Assembly (NCBI GenBank): GCA_026410415.1
Contig: JAPMLR010000001.1
Span: forward strand, 186,001 to 250,000
Reading direction: 5' to 3'
Origin: Denitratimonas yunnanensis (SeqCode)
Lineage (GTDB): Bacteria > Pseudomonadota > Gammaproteobacteria > Xanthomonadales > Xanthomonadaceae
DNA length: 64,000 nt
Each line of letters opens with the position of its first letter. Positions within the stretch are counted from its first letter, which is position 1. The notes under the pieces are model-generated. The model searched no databases and had not been told where the DNA came from. It was given only the letters and a program-made list of their open reading frames with translations. Positions 34,985-41,614 of this stretch are shown piece by piece. The translations under genes were made by a program, and so were the position numbers.

Positions 34985-37123
34985 TTATTGCATCCTGCGC
35001 CGTGCCTGCATGCCCAATAGCAGCAGGAGCCCGGCAAGCAGCAACAGACCCGTGCCACCGAGGCCCGGCACCGTCACCTTCGCACCTGCCAACAGGATGG
35101 TCAGGGTCGATTGGTTGTTCGACTGGACGGGATCGGTGCTTGCCGCATGGGTGGAGAACGTCGGCGAGCTGGGGCTCATGGCGGTCGCTGTGACCACAAC
35201 GGAGCGACTGTCGCCGATGGCGGTGCCGCCGGCGAAGGTGCAGCTCACCGTACCAGGGTTGCCGACCGCCGGGGTTGTACAAACGCCACCGGGGCTGGGC
35301 GAAACGTTTTCGAAATGCAGACCGGCGGGCAGGGTGATTGTTACCACCACATCCTGTGCACTGCCTGGCCCAAGGTTGCTCGAGGTCGCGGTGAGTGTTG
35401 CGGTGCCACCTGTCGGCACAGGGATCGGTGAGATGCTGGCGGCGATTTGCAGATCAGCCTGGGTATTGATCGTGGTATCGGCTGTGGCGGTATTGTTGCC
35501 GGGCTCCGGATCAGGGGTGCTGTTGCTTGCGGTGGCGGTGGCGCTGAGATTGCCTTCCGCCGCTGCGTCAACGGCAACCACGACGGTGGCGGTACGCACG
35601 TCGCTCGTCGTGGTGACACCGGCCCAGGTGCAGGTGACGGTGGCCACGCCGCTGCAAACGCCGCCGGCGCTGGCGGTTGCGGACACCAAGGTGGTGTCGG
35701 GCGGCAGTGGCAGGCTGACCGCTGCATCCTGCGCGTCGGCCGGGCCGCTGTTGGTCAGCGTTGCGGTGTAGGTGAGGTCCGTACCGGCCATGACCGGGTC
35801 GGGCGCGTCGCTGAGGGCGAGCGTCAGATCGGCATCGGGCTGGGCGCAGCCACAAGTGGTCAGGTCCAGACTCCAGGAGGCCAGGTTGCCGCCGTCTCCG
35901 GCAAGATCGTCGCTGATCGTGATCGTCCAGGTGCCGTTGCCGTCCTGGCCCAGGAAAGCAGCCATGGATTCTTCCGGTACCAGCGGCGACGCAGGTGTGA
36001 GGTTGACGTAGGCATGATCGGTGACCAGTCCGTTGTTGGTGACGTAGGGTACCTGTCCGCCGGGATTGGCGCTGTCGTCCCACACCGTTCCGTTGAAGAC
36101 GTCGTCGTTGCCGGCCCCGTTGTCGGTCGTCAGCGTTACGATGGTGCCGGACGGCGACATGAGCGTGACATCGACGTCGGCGGAGAAGGTGTGCGCCATG
36201 TTCGTGCGCAGCACTACCTTGCAGAGTGGGTTGACCAGTCCGCTCACATCGAGCGTGGAGGACGCCACGCCGGGGCCAGTCGGTATGGCCACGGGCGTGG
36301 TCTGTTCGAAGGACGCGACGGGGTCCAGCGTTGGCGCAGCGGCAAGCGTGGCCAGTTGGATCGACCACTCGTCCAGTGTGCCACCGTCGCCGGCCAGATC
36401 ATCACTGATCGTCAACGTCCAGGTGCCGTTGGGGTCCTCACCAATGAAGGCCCCGAGGGCTTCTTCGGGCACCAGCGGCGAGGCAAGTGTGAGGTTGACG
36501 TAGGCATGGTCGGTGACCAGTCCGTTGTTGGTGACATAGGGCACCTGTCCGCCAGGATTGGCGCTGTCGTCCCACACCGTTCCGTTGAAGACGTCGTCGT
36601 TGCCGGCCCCGTTGTCGGTCGTCAGCGTGACCACGGTGCCGGCCGGTGAAGTGATCGTGATGTCGAGATCGGCGGAGAACGTGTGCCGGATGAAAGTGGT
36701 GAGGTTCACGTCCCAGATGTAGGGCTGTGCATTCGAGACCACGATGGTGGATGTCACCACGGCAGGGCCGGAGGGGATGTCCACCGGCGCGGTATTGTGG
36801 AACGTTTCCGTGGTCGAAATGCAGTGGGTAGGAGGCGTGGGCATCGGCGTGCCACCCGCAGGCATGTTGTCCGCAAGGGTGGGTTGAGCGCCCACGGGGC
36901 AGGGAAGATCGCCGCCCAGGCTGGCGCTGATCTGCGCCAGCTCCTGCTGGAGCGTGGCGAACGGCGCGCCTGCCGATGCCGACTTGCTCGCCTGAATTTC
37001 CGCGACGAGGGTTGTCATGCGGGCGTGCAGCGCCTCTTTGTCGAGCGCCCACGCGGGATGGTTCAGTGCGACGCCCGCCAGAAGCGCCGCACAAAGGATT
37101 GTACGCACGGTGGAAGTGTTCAT
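34985..37123 (-). CDS. Surface protein with two proprotein-convertase P domains, two DUF11 repeats and a C-terminal anchor
   Basis: This 712-residue exported protein has a signal peptide at 1-26, a short helical region, then two P/Homo B domains (about 108-258 and 265-415). Both contain TTDNGAGNDDVFNGTVWDD and a NGTWTxTISDDLAGDGG strand. Two DUF11/CARDB-like beta domains follow (DADLTLALSDAPDPVMAGTD; TQADLQIAASISPIPVPTGG), and the last 25 residues are a VPGLGGTG motif, a hydrophobic helix and RRRM, resembling IPTL/PEP-CTERM sorting tails. No protease domain is present, so the P domains probably act as structural or adhesive modules. The upstream region is relatively AT-rich. Confidence 0.8.
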   Translation of the reverse strand: MNTSTVRTILCAALLAGVALNHPAWALDKEALHARMTTLVAEIQASKSASAGAPFATLQQELAQISASLGGDLPCPVGAQPTLADNMPAGGTPMPTPPTHCISTTETFHNTAPVDIPSGPAVVTSTIVVSNAQPYIWDVNLTTFIRHTFSADLDITITSPAGTVVTLTTDNGAGNDDVFNGTVWDDSANPGGQVPYVTNNGLVTDHAYVNLTLASPLVPEEALGAFIGEDPNGTWTLTISDDLAGDGGTLDEWSIQLATLAAAPTLDPVASFEQTTPVAIPTGPGVASSTLDVSGLVNPLCKVVLRTNMAHTFSADVDVTLMSPSGTIVTLTTDNGAGNDDVFNGTVWDDSANPGGQVPYVTNNGLVTDHAYVNLTPASPLVPEESMAAFLGQDGNGTWTITISDDLAGDGGNLASWSLDLTTCGCAQPDADLTLALSDAPDPVMAGTDLTYTATLTNSGPADAQDAAVSLPLPPDTTLVSATASAGGVCSGVATVTCTWAGVTTTSDVRTATVVVAVDAAAEGNLSATATASNSTPDPEPGNNTATADTTINTQADLQIAASISPIPVPTGGTATLTATSSNLGPGSAQDVVVTITLPAGLHFENVSPSPGGVCTTPAVGNPGTVSCTFAGGTAIGDSRSVVVTATAMSPSSPTFSTHAASTDPVQSNNQSTLTILLAGAKVTVPGLGGTGLLLLAGLLLLLGMQARRRMQ
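35975..36140 (-). repeat. Intragenic repeat copy 1 (second P domain)
   Basis: The DNA from 36001 to about 36136 differs from the copy 492 bases away at only about four positions, and similarity continues leftward. The 164-codon offset keeps the frame. Confidence 0.85.
36467..36632 (-). repeat. Intragenic repeat copy 2 (first P domain)
   Basis: This is the partner of the repeat at 35975-36140. The flanking parts of the two P domains are much more diverged at the DNA level, so this core was probably homogenised recently. Confidence 0.85.
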
Positions 37124-37312
37124 TGGAACCCCTCATGGCTGTGTGGATGAAGCGACCCGGTACCGCCTTTCCGACAGGCTTCAAGGTGCGTTGGCACTCG
37201 GAATCCTGTGGCCCCTTTGTTAAATCTAGCGCGAAAATTGGATACACGACACAATTTCATGCAGCAAGAAGCGACCGGTTCCAACGATGTACGCCCAGTG
37301 AAAGGCATTGAG

Positions 37313-38011
37313 CTATCGAGCGAGGGCCGCGTCCAGCGTTTGCAGTGAATCCAGCGTGCCGGCATCGGTCCAGTGGCCACGATGGTGGTGCCCGCCGATG
37401 CGGCCTTGACGCATCGCGTGGCGCAGCAGCGGGGCGAGACGGAAGGCGGGCGGACTGCCTTGGATGTCGTCAGGTGCGAACGCGGCGCGCCAGTCCGAGA
37501 ACAGGTCGGAATGGATCAGCGCGATGCCGGAGTACGTGAGGCGGGCACCGTTGCCATCCGGGCTCAGGCGGCCTCCGGTATCGAGGGTGAAATCACCGCT
37601 GCTGCCTGCGGGGGGGGGCACCATCACCAGATGCGCCAGATCGCCTGGCGGCAGCGCGAGCTCGGTGAAATCCACGTCGGCATGGATATCGCCGTTGATC
37701 ACGAGGAAGGGGGCTTCGCCGAGCAGTGGCAGCGCATTGAGCAGGCCGCCGCCGGTTTCCAGCGCGCTGCCGCCTTCGAACGAATAGGTGATCGACACAC
37801 CGAAACGCGAGCCGTCGCCGAGCGCGGCGGGAAACCGCTCGGCCAGCCAGGCGGTGTTGACGACGATGTCGGTAACGCCGGCGCGCGCCAGCGCTTCGAG
37901 GTGGTACACGATCAGGGGCTTTCCGCCCGCGGAGAGCAGTGGCTTCGGGCAGGTGTCGGTGAGCGGACGCAGGCGCTGACCGCGACCGGCGGCCAGGATG
38001 ATGGCCTTCAT
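37313..38011 (-). CDS. murU: N-acetylmuramate 1-phosphate uridylyltransferase MurU
   Basis: This 232-residue nucleotidyltransferase has the sugar-1-phosphate signature LAAGRGQRLRPLTDTCPKPL (7-26), a product-site INGDIHAD, and a C-terminal HHHRGHWTDAGTLDSL. MurU makes UDP-MurNAc from MurNAc-1-phosphate, bypassing the fosfomycin-sensitive route. Its ATG overlaps the amgK stop (ATGA), the usual amgK-murU coupling. The C-terminal end is duplicated in decayed form 2.4 kb away. Another sugar nucleotidyltransferase is possible, but the amgK context makes MurU the best call. Confidence 0.9.
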   Translation of the reverse strand: MKAIILAAGRGQRLRPLTDTCPKPLLSAGGKPLIVYHLEALARAGVTDIVVNTAWLAERFPAALGDGSRFGVSITYSFEGGSALETGGGLLNALPLLGEAPFLVINGDIHADVDFTELALPPGDLAHLVMVPPPAGSSGDFTLDTGGRLSPDGNGARLTYSGIALIHSDLFSDWRAAFAPDDIQGSPPAFRLAPLLRHAMRQGRIGGHHHRGHWTDAGTLDSLQTLDAALAR

Positions 38012-39012
38012 TGCGGCAAGGCCATCGGTTGTATCGCCGGCAATACGCGGCGCTGCAGCAGCGTGTGCAGCGATGCCAGCTCCGGATGTCTCGGCAGGAT
38101 GGCGTCCAGATACGCGACGAAGCGCGGCGCATCGACGATGTAGTGCGGTTTGCCGTCACGGTGCTTGAGTCGAGCGAAAATGCCGAGCACCTTGAGGTGG
38201 CGCTGTACTCCGGTGAGGTCGAGGTCGCGCGCGAAGGCCTCCGCTGCAGGCACGGCCAATCCGGCGTCACGCATCGCATCGCGCCAACGAGCCGTCCAGG
38301 CGTCGATGCGCGACTGTGGCCAGCTGAGAAAGGCATCCTTGAAGCAACTCAGCACATCGTATGCGAGCGGCCCGCGCACTGCGTCCTGGAAATCCAGTAC
38401 CGCCAGACCATCGGTCAGCGGCATCAGGTTGCGCGGCATGAAGTCGCGGTGCACAGGTACTTGCGGCTGGGCGAGGAAGGCGGTGGCAAGGTGGTCGAAA
38501 ATGCGCCCGAGCGCGGCTTGCTCGTTGGCGTCGAGTTCGACGCCAAGATGCCGTTCGAGGAACCAGTCGGAGAACAGGGCAAGCTCACGCCGGACCAGTG
38601 CGTCGGTATAGGCCGGAAAGTCGTCGGGCAAGGCGATGCGCTGGATGCGCAGCAATTGATCGAGCGCGTGGTCGAACCAGGTCGCGGCATTGTCCGCGTC
38701 GATGATTTGCAGCAAGGTCTGACCACCGAGGTCTTCCAGTAGCAGGAAGCCGGCATCCACGTCGCATGCCAGCACGGTGGGGACGCGCACGCCACCGGCA
38801 TCGAACAATGCATGCAGGCGCAGCCACGGGCGCACGTCGTCCAGCCCGGGCGGGGAGTCCATGACGATGGCGCTGCGCCCGTCGCCGCTTCGGGTGCGCC
38901 AGTAGCTGCGGAAGCCGGCATCGGAGGAGGCCGCGACGGGTTCGGACGCGTTGTTGCCCAGATGTGCCTGCACGAAGGCGAGACGTAGCGCGGCACGTTC
39001 GAAATCGCTCAC
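38008..39012 (-). CDS. amgK: Anomeric MurNAc/GlcNAc kinase AmgK
   Basis: This 334-residue APH-family kinase phosphorylates MurNAc at C1 in the recycling shunt. The catalytic loop VHRDFMPRN and metal motif VLDFQDA are intact, and LLLEDLGGQTL marks the nucleotide hinge. The start is a GTG at 39012 that overlaps the preceding stop in GTGA, and its own stop overlaps the murU start. An aminoglycoside phosphotransferase would be a misreading of the fold; coupling to murU settles the function. Confidence 0.92.
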   Translation of the reverse strand: MSDFERAALRLAFVQAHLGNNASEPVAASSDAGFRSYWRTRSGDGRSAIVMDSPPGLDDVRPWLRLHALFDAGGVRVPTVLACDVDAGFLLLEDLGGQTLLQIIDADNAATWFDHALDQLLRIQRIALPDDFPAYTDALVRRELALFSDWFLERHLGVELDANEQAALGRIFDHLATAFLAQPQVPVHRDFMPRNLMPLTDGLAVLDFQDAVRGPLAYDVLSCFKDAFLSWPQSRIDAWTARWRDAMRDAGLAVPAAEAFARDLDLTGVQRHLKVLGIFARLKHRDGKPHYIVDAPRFVAYLDAILPRHPELASLHTLLQRRVLPAIQPMALPQ

Positions 39013-39944
39013 TCGGCCAACTCCCGCACGTGCGCCAGCACGCTTTCCCGTAGCGCGGCGAGGTCATACCCTCCTTCAAGCAGCGACACCACGCGGCCGC
39101 GCCCATGACGCATCGCAATGGCGACCAGTTCGCGGGTGATCCAGGAAAAATCGTCGGCCTCCAGCCGCATGTCGGCGAGTGGGTCGGCACGGTGGGCATC
39201 GAAGCCTGCCGAAATCAGCAGCAACTGTGGTCGGAAGTCATCCAGTTCAGGCAGCAGCACTTGACGCCAGGCAGTACGGAATCGCTCCGAATCGGTGCCG
39301 TGCGGCAAGGGTACGTTGTGCACGTTGCCTACACCGCGCTCCCATTGCAGCCCGGTATGCGGATAGATGCCGCGCTCGTGGGTGGACAAATACATGATGC
39401 GTGCTTCTTCCTCGACGCAGGCCTGGGTGCCGTTGCCGTGGTGCACATCGAAATCCACGATGGCCACGCGTTCGAGAAAATGCCGCTCGATGGCGTAATA
39501 CGCGGCGATGGCGGCGGAATTGAACAGGCAGAAGCCCATGGCGCGATCCTTCGTGGCGTGATGACCAGGCGGACGAATCGCGCAGAAGGCGCGCTCGCAG
39601 GTGCCGAGGACGACGGCATCCACCGCGTCGCAGGCTGCGCCCGCAGCGCGTAGCGCGGCTTCGGCGGAGTGCTCGTTCATGCAGGTGTCCTCGTCCAGCA
39701 TGTGCTGACCCTGCAGGGGAGTGTCCAGCACCCGGGCGATATGTGCGCTGCTGTGCGCCAGCCGCAGTTGCGCACGTGTTGCAGCCGGCGCTTCGCACCA
39801 CTCCACGCCGCGCAGACCGGCGCTGCGCAGGCCATCGAGTACTGCCGCCAGCCGCGCTGGCGATTCGGGGTGGCCCTCGCCGGCACTGTGCAACAGGCAT
39901 GCCGGGTGCGAGTAGATCCGCAGCGTGTAGAGGGACTGGTGAAT
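39009..39944 (-). CDS. Histone-deacetylase-family (acetoin utilization/acetylpolyamine amidohydrolase-like) protein
   Basis: This protein of about 305-311 residues has the class II HDAC-like zinc fold, with GHPESPARL at the start, the catalytic histidine pair in RPPGHHATKDRAMGFC, zinc-binding DFDVHHGNGTQ, SAGFDAHRADPL, and LEGGYDL near the end. Substrates of bacterial members include acetylpolyamines or acetyl-lysines; here it is unknown. No ATG, GTG or TTG lies in frame before the core. ATT at 39944, eight bases after GAGG and just past the pduO stop, or CTG at 39923, are the candidate starts. It is translationally linked to amgK. Confidence 0.85.
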   Translation of the reverse strand: MHQSLYTLRIYSHPACLLHSAGEGHPESPARLAAVLDGLRSAGLRGVEWCEAPAATRAQLRLAHSSAHIARVLDTPLQGQHMLDEDTCMNEHSAEAALRAAGAACDAVDAVVLGTCERAFCAIRPPGHHATKDRAMGFCLFNSAAIAAYYAIERHFLERVAIVDFDVHHGNGTQACVEEEARIMYLSTHERGIYPHTGLQWERGVGNVHNVPLPHGTDSERFRTAWRQVLLPELDDFRPQLLLISAGFDAHRADPLADMRLEADDFSWITRELVAIAMRHGRGRVVSLLEGGYDLAALRESVLAHVRELAE

Positions 39945-39949
39945 GGCGG

Positions 39950-40504
39950 TTACCTCGCGCGTTTGCCGTGTTGCCAGAGTGTTTCGCTGCCGCCATCGGC
40001 ACGTGCCAGCACCCGTGCCAACACGAACAAATAATCGGAAAGCCGATTGATGAACGCCAGCGCCTGTGGCCGCACCGACTCCTGCCGCGAAAGCGCCACC
40101 AGCGCGCATTCCGCACGCCGGCACACGCAGCGCGCCACATGGCAGTGTGCCGCTGCTGCGTTGCCGCCGGGCAGGATGAATTCCTTGAGTGGCGGAAGCT
40201 CGGCGTTGTGGGCATCCAGCCTGTATTCCAGCCAGGCCACGTCGGACTCTTCGATGGCGGCATGGCCGGGCAGACAAAGTTCGCCGCCCAGATCGAACAG
40301 TGCATGCTGGATGGAAACCAGCTCTTCCAGAACATCGCCGGGCAAGCCCTGAGCCAACAGCACGCCGATCTGGGAGTTGGTTTCGTCCAGCGCACCCAGC
40401 ACGCCGATGCGCGCTCCGTCCTTCGGAACGCGCGTGCCATCACCCAGCCCGGTGCTGCCGGCATCGCCGGTACGGGTGTATATCTTGGAGAGGCGGTTTC
40501 CCAT
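39950..40504 (-). CDS. pduO: Cob(I)yrinic acid a,c-diamide / cob(I)alamin adenosyltransferase, PduO type
   Basis: This 184-residue helical bundle transfers the adenosyl group of ATP to cob(I)alamin. The N-terminal ATP motif is TRTGDAGSTGLGDG, the subunit-interface motif is LDETNSQIG, and the cobalamin/ATP-site helix contains VCRRAECALVAL. The length and motifs fit the EutT/PduO-like ATR fold (PF01923). It lies 111 bases downstream of the predicted cobalamin transporter gene btuM on the same strand, as expected for import and activation of B12. Confidence 0.94.
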   Translation of the reverse strand: MGNRLSKIYTRTGDAGSTGLGDGTRVPKDGARIGVLGALDETNSQIGVLLAQGLPGDVLEELVSIQHALFDLGGELCLPGHAAIEESDVAWLEYRLDAHNAELPPLKEFILPGGNAAAAHCHVARCVCRRAECALVALSRQESVRPQALAFINRLSDYLFVLARVLARADGGSETLWQHGKRAR

Positions 40505-40615
40505 GAATGATTCCGTGCGGCTTCGGTGTCTGTTTTCCGATTCTGCCGGCAGGTCGGGGCTGCGGCCCCGGTCTGTCAGGTTCCGTGGCGCTTGCAGGTC
40601 GGATCAATGCATCAA

Positions 40616-41227
40616 CTACCTGCCGCCGCGACCCGCGACGACGGAACGATCCACGCCCAGCCCGGCAGCCAATGCCACGGCATGCAGCATTGCCACGAGG
40701 GCGACATAGATTGCCGTGGTACTCAGGAATGGCAGGAACCAGTGCCCGAGATTGGCGAACCATCCCGCCATGCTGCGCTGCGCCTGCGCGCCGCCCCAAC
40801 TGTCGGAGAGCCAGTAGAAGCTTCCGTTGGACAACAGATAGCAAAGCCCGGTGGATGTCAGGAGCACCACACTCAGCAGACCGAGCGAGCGCCAGTCCAG
40901 TGCGACGCCACGTCGTGCCAGCCATGCGCCACCGAGCCATAGCGTCAGGTAGGACGGCAGCAGGAACCAGTAAGCGGGCGAAACGCAGTAGTGCCCCCAG
41001 AAATCCATTCCGGCTCGTTGGATCGCATAGGCATCGGCCAGCACCGCCACGCCCATCAGCAGCAGGAATGCCCAGCGCCAACGCGTATGCAGATAAAAGC
41101 CGCCGGCAAAAAACATTGCCCATGACGCATCGGGGATCGAGCTGAAGTGATGGATACGGGTCACGCCGACGAGCAGCGCGAAGAGTGCGGAGAAGGCAAC
41201 TGCATGGCGGAATGAGGAGGCGGGCAT
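40616..41227 (-). CDS. btuM: Predicted cobalamin transporter BtuM (solitary ECF S-component-like)
   Basis: This 203-residue protein has about six hydrophobic helices and the sequence FWGHYCVSPAYWFLL around Cys81. The BtuM family of Gram-negative B12 transporters has a conserved cysteine at about this position (Cys80 in the Thiobacillus protein) that ligates the cobalt and removes cyanide. BtuM genes are often next to cobalamin adenosyltransferase genes, as here. I recognise the family by motif, size, topology and context, and a profile search was not possible. It starts with ATG at 41227; the longer frame upstream is intergenic and crosses the tRNA gene. Confidence 0.75.
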   Translation of the reverse strand: MPASSFRHAVAFSALFALLVGVTRIHHFSSIPDASWAMFFAGGFYLHTRWRWAFLLLMGVAVLADAYAIQRAGMDFWGHYCVSPAYWFLLPSYLTLWLGGAWLARRGVALDWRSLGLLSVVLLTSTGLCYLLSNGSFYWLSDSWGGAQAQRSMAGWFANLGHWFLPFLSTTAIYVALVAMLHAVALAAGLGVDRSVVAGRGGR

Positions 41228-41260
41228 GGGCAGGCAAGTCTTGGCAAGGGGCAGCGGGAT

Positions 41261-41278
41261 TGTATCTTGCCCGATACA
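41261..41278. promoter_or_regulatory. Inverted repeat upstream of btuM
   Basis: TGTATC-N6-GATACA is a perfect 6-bp inverted repeat 34 bases upstream of the btuM start, in a 160-base gap behind the tRNA gene. It could be an operator for a dimeric repressor. No cobalamin riboswitch motif is seen nearby. Confidence 0.35.
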
Positions 41279-41390
41279 GGCGATCGTCAGGAGGCGCTGT
41301 CTGGAAATGCCGGAAGCAGGGAGCGGGTGCGACGAGAAGCCTGATGTCGGGCAGGGGCCAGTCTGCTCCGTTTCTTTTGTCCAGTACACG

Positions 41391-41475
41391 TGGTGCCCGA
41401 GGCCGGAATCGAACCGGCACGCCTTGCGGCGAGGGATTTTAAGTCCCTTGTGTCTACCAGTTTCACCACTCGGGC
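41391..41475 (-). tRNA. tRNA-Leu (UAA)
   Basis: The minus strand folds as a complete 85-base tRNA: acceptor stem GCCCGAG/CTCGGGC, anticodon stem AGGGA/TCCCT with loop CTTAAAA (anticodon TAA), a long variable arm as in class II tRNAs, T-arm CCGG-TTCGATT-CCGG, and an encoded CCA end (41393-41391). The long variable arm and anticodon identify leucine. Confidence 0.97.
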
Positions 41476-41614
41476 AGGAGTGGAAGCGTAGCAGGGCGAA
41501 CCGTCCGGGACATGCCGCCATTACGGGGCGCGGTGAGTCGGGTCCAGTCTCTGGTGCGGCTGGCCCGGTTCGACCCTGTGCAAGCCTCCGGTTCACCGCG
41601 TGGTGTGAGCGATC

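Noticed and set aside
35447..36649. 400-codon frame with internal repeats on the strand opposite the P-domain gene
   Set aside because: Its repeats are only the reverse side of the P-domain DNA duplication; the sense protein has a signal peptide and known domains.
40505..40615. Possible cobalamin riboswitch between btuM and pduO, or upstream of btuM at 41228-41390
   Set aside because: The B12-box GCCACTG is absent in both gaps, and the 110-base gap is shorter than a full cobalamin riboswitch. Short GC stretches resembling CAGGAGACCTGCC were noted but do not extend.
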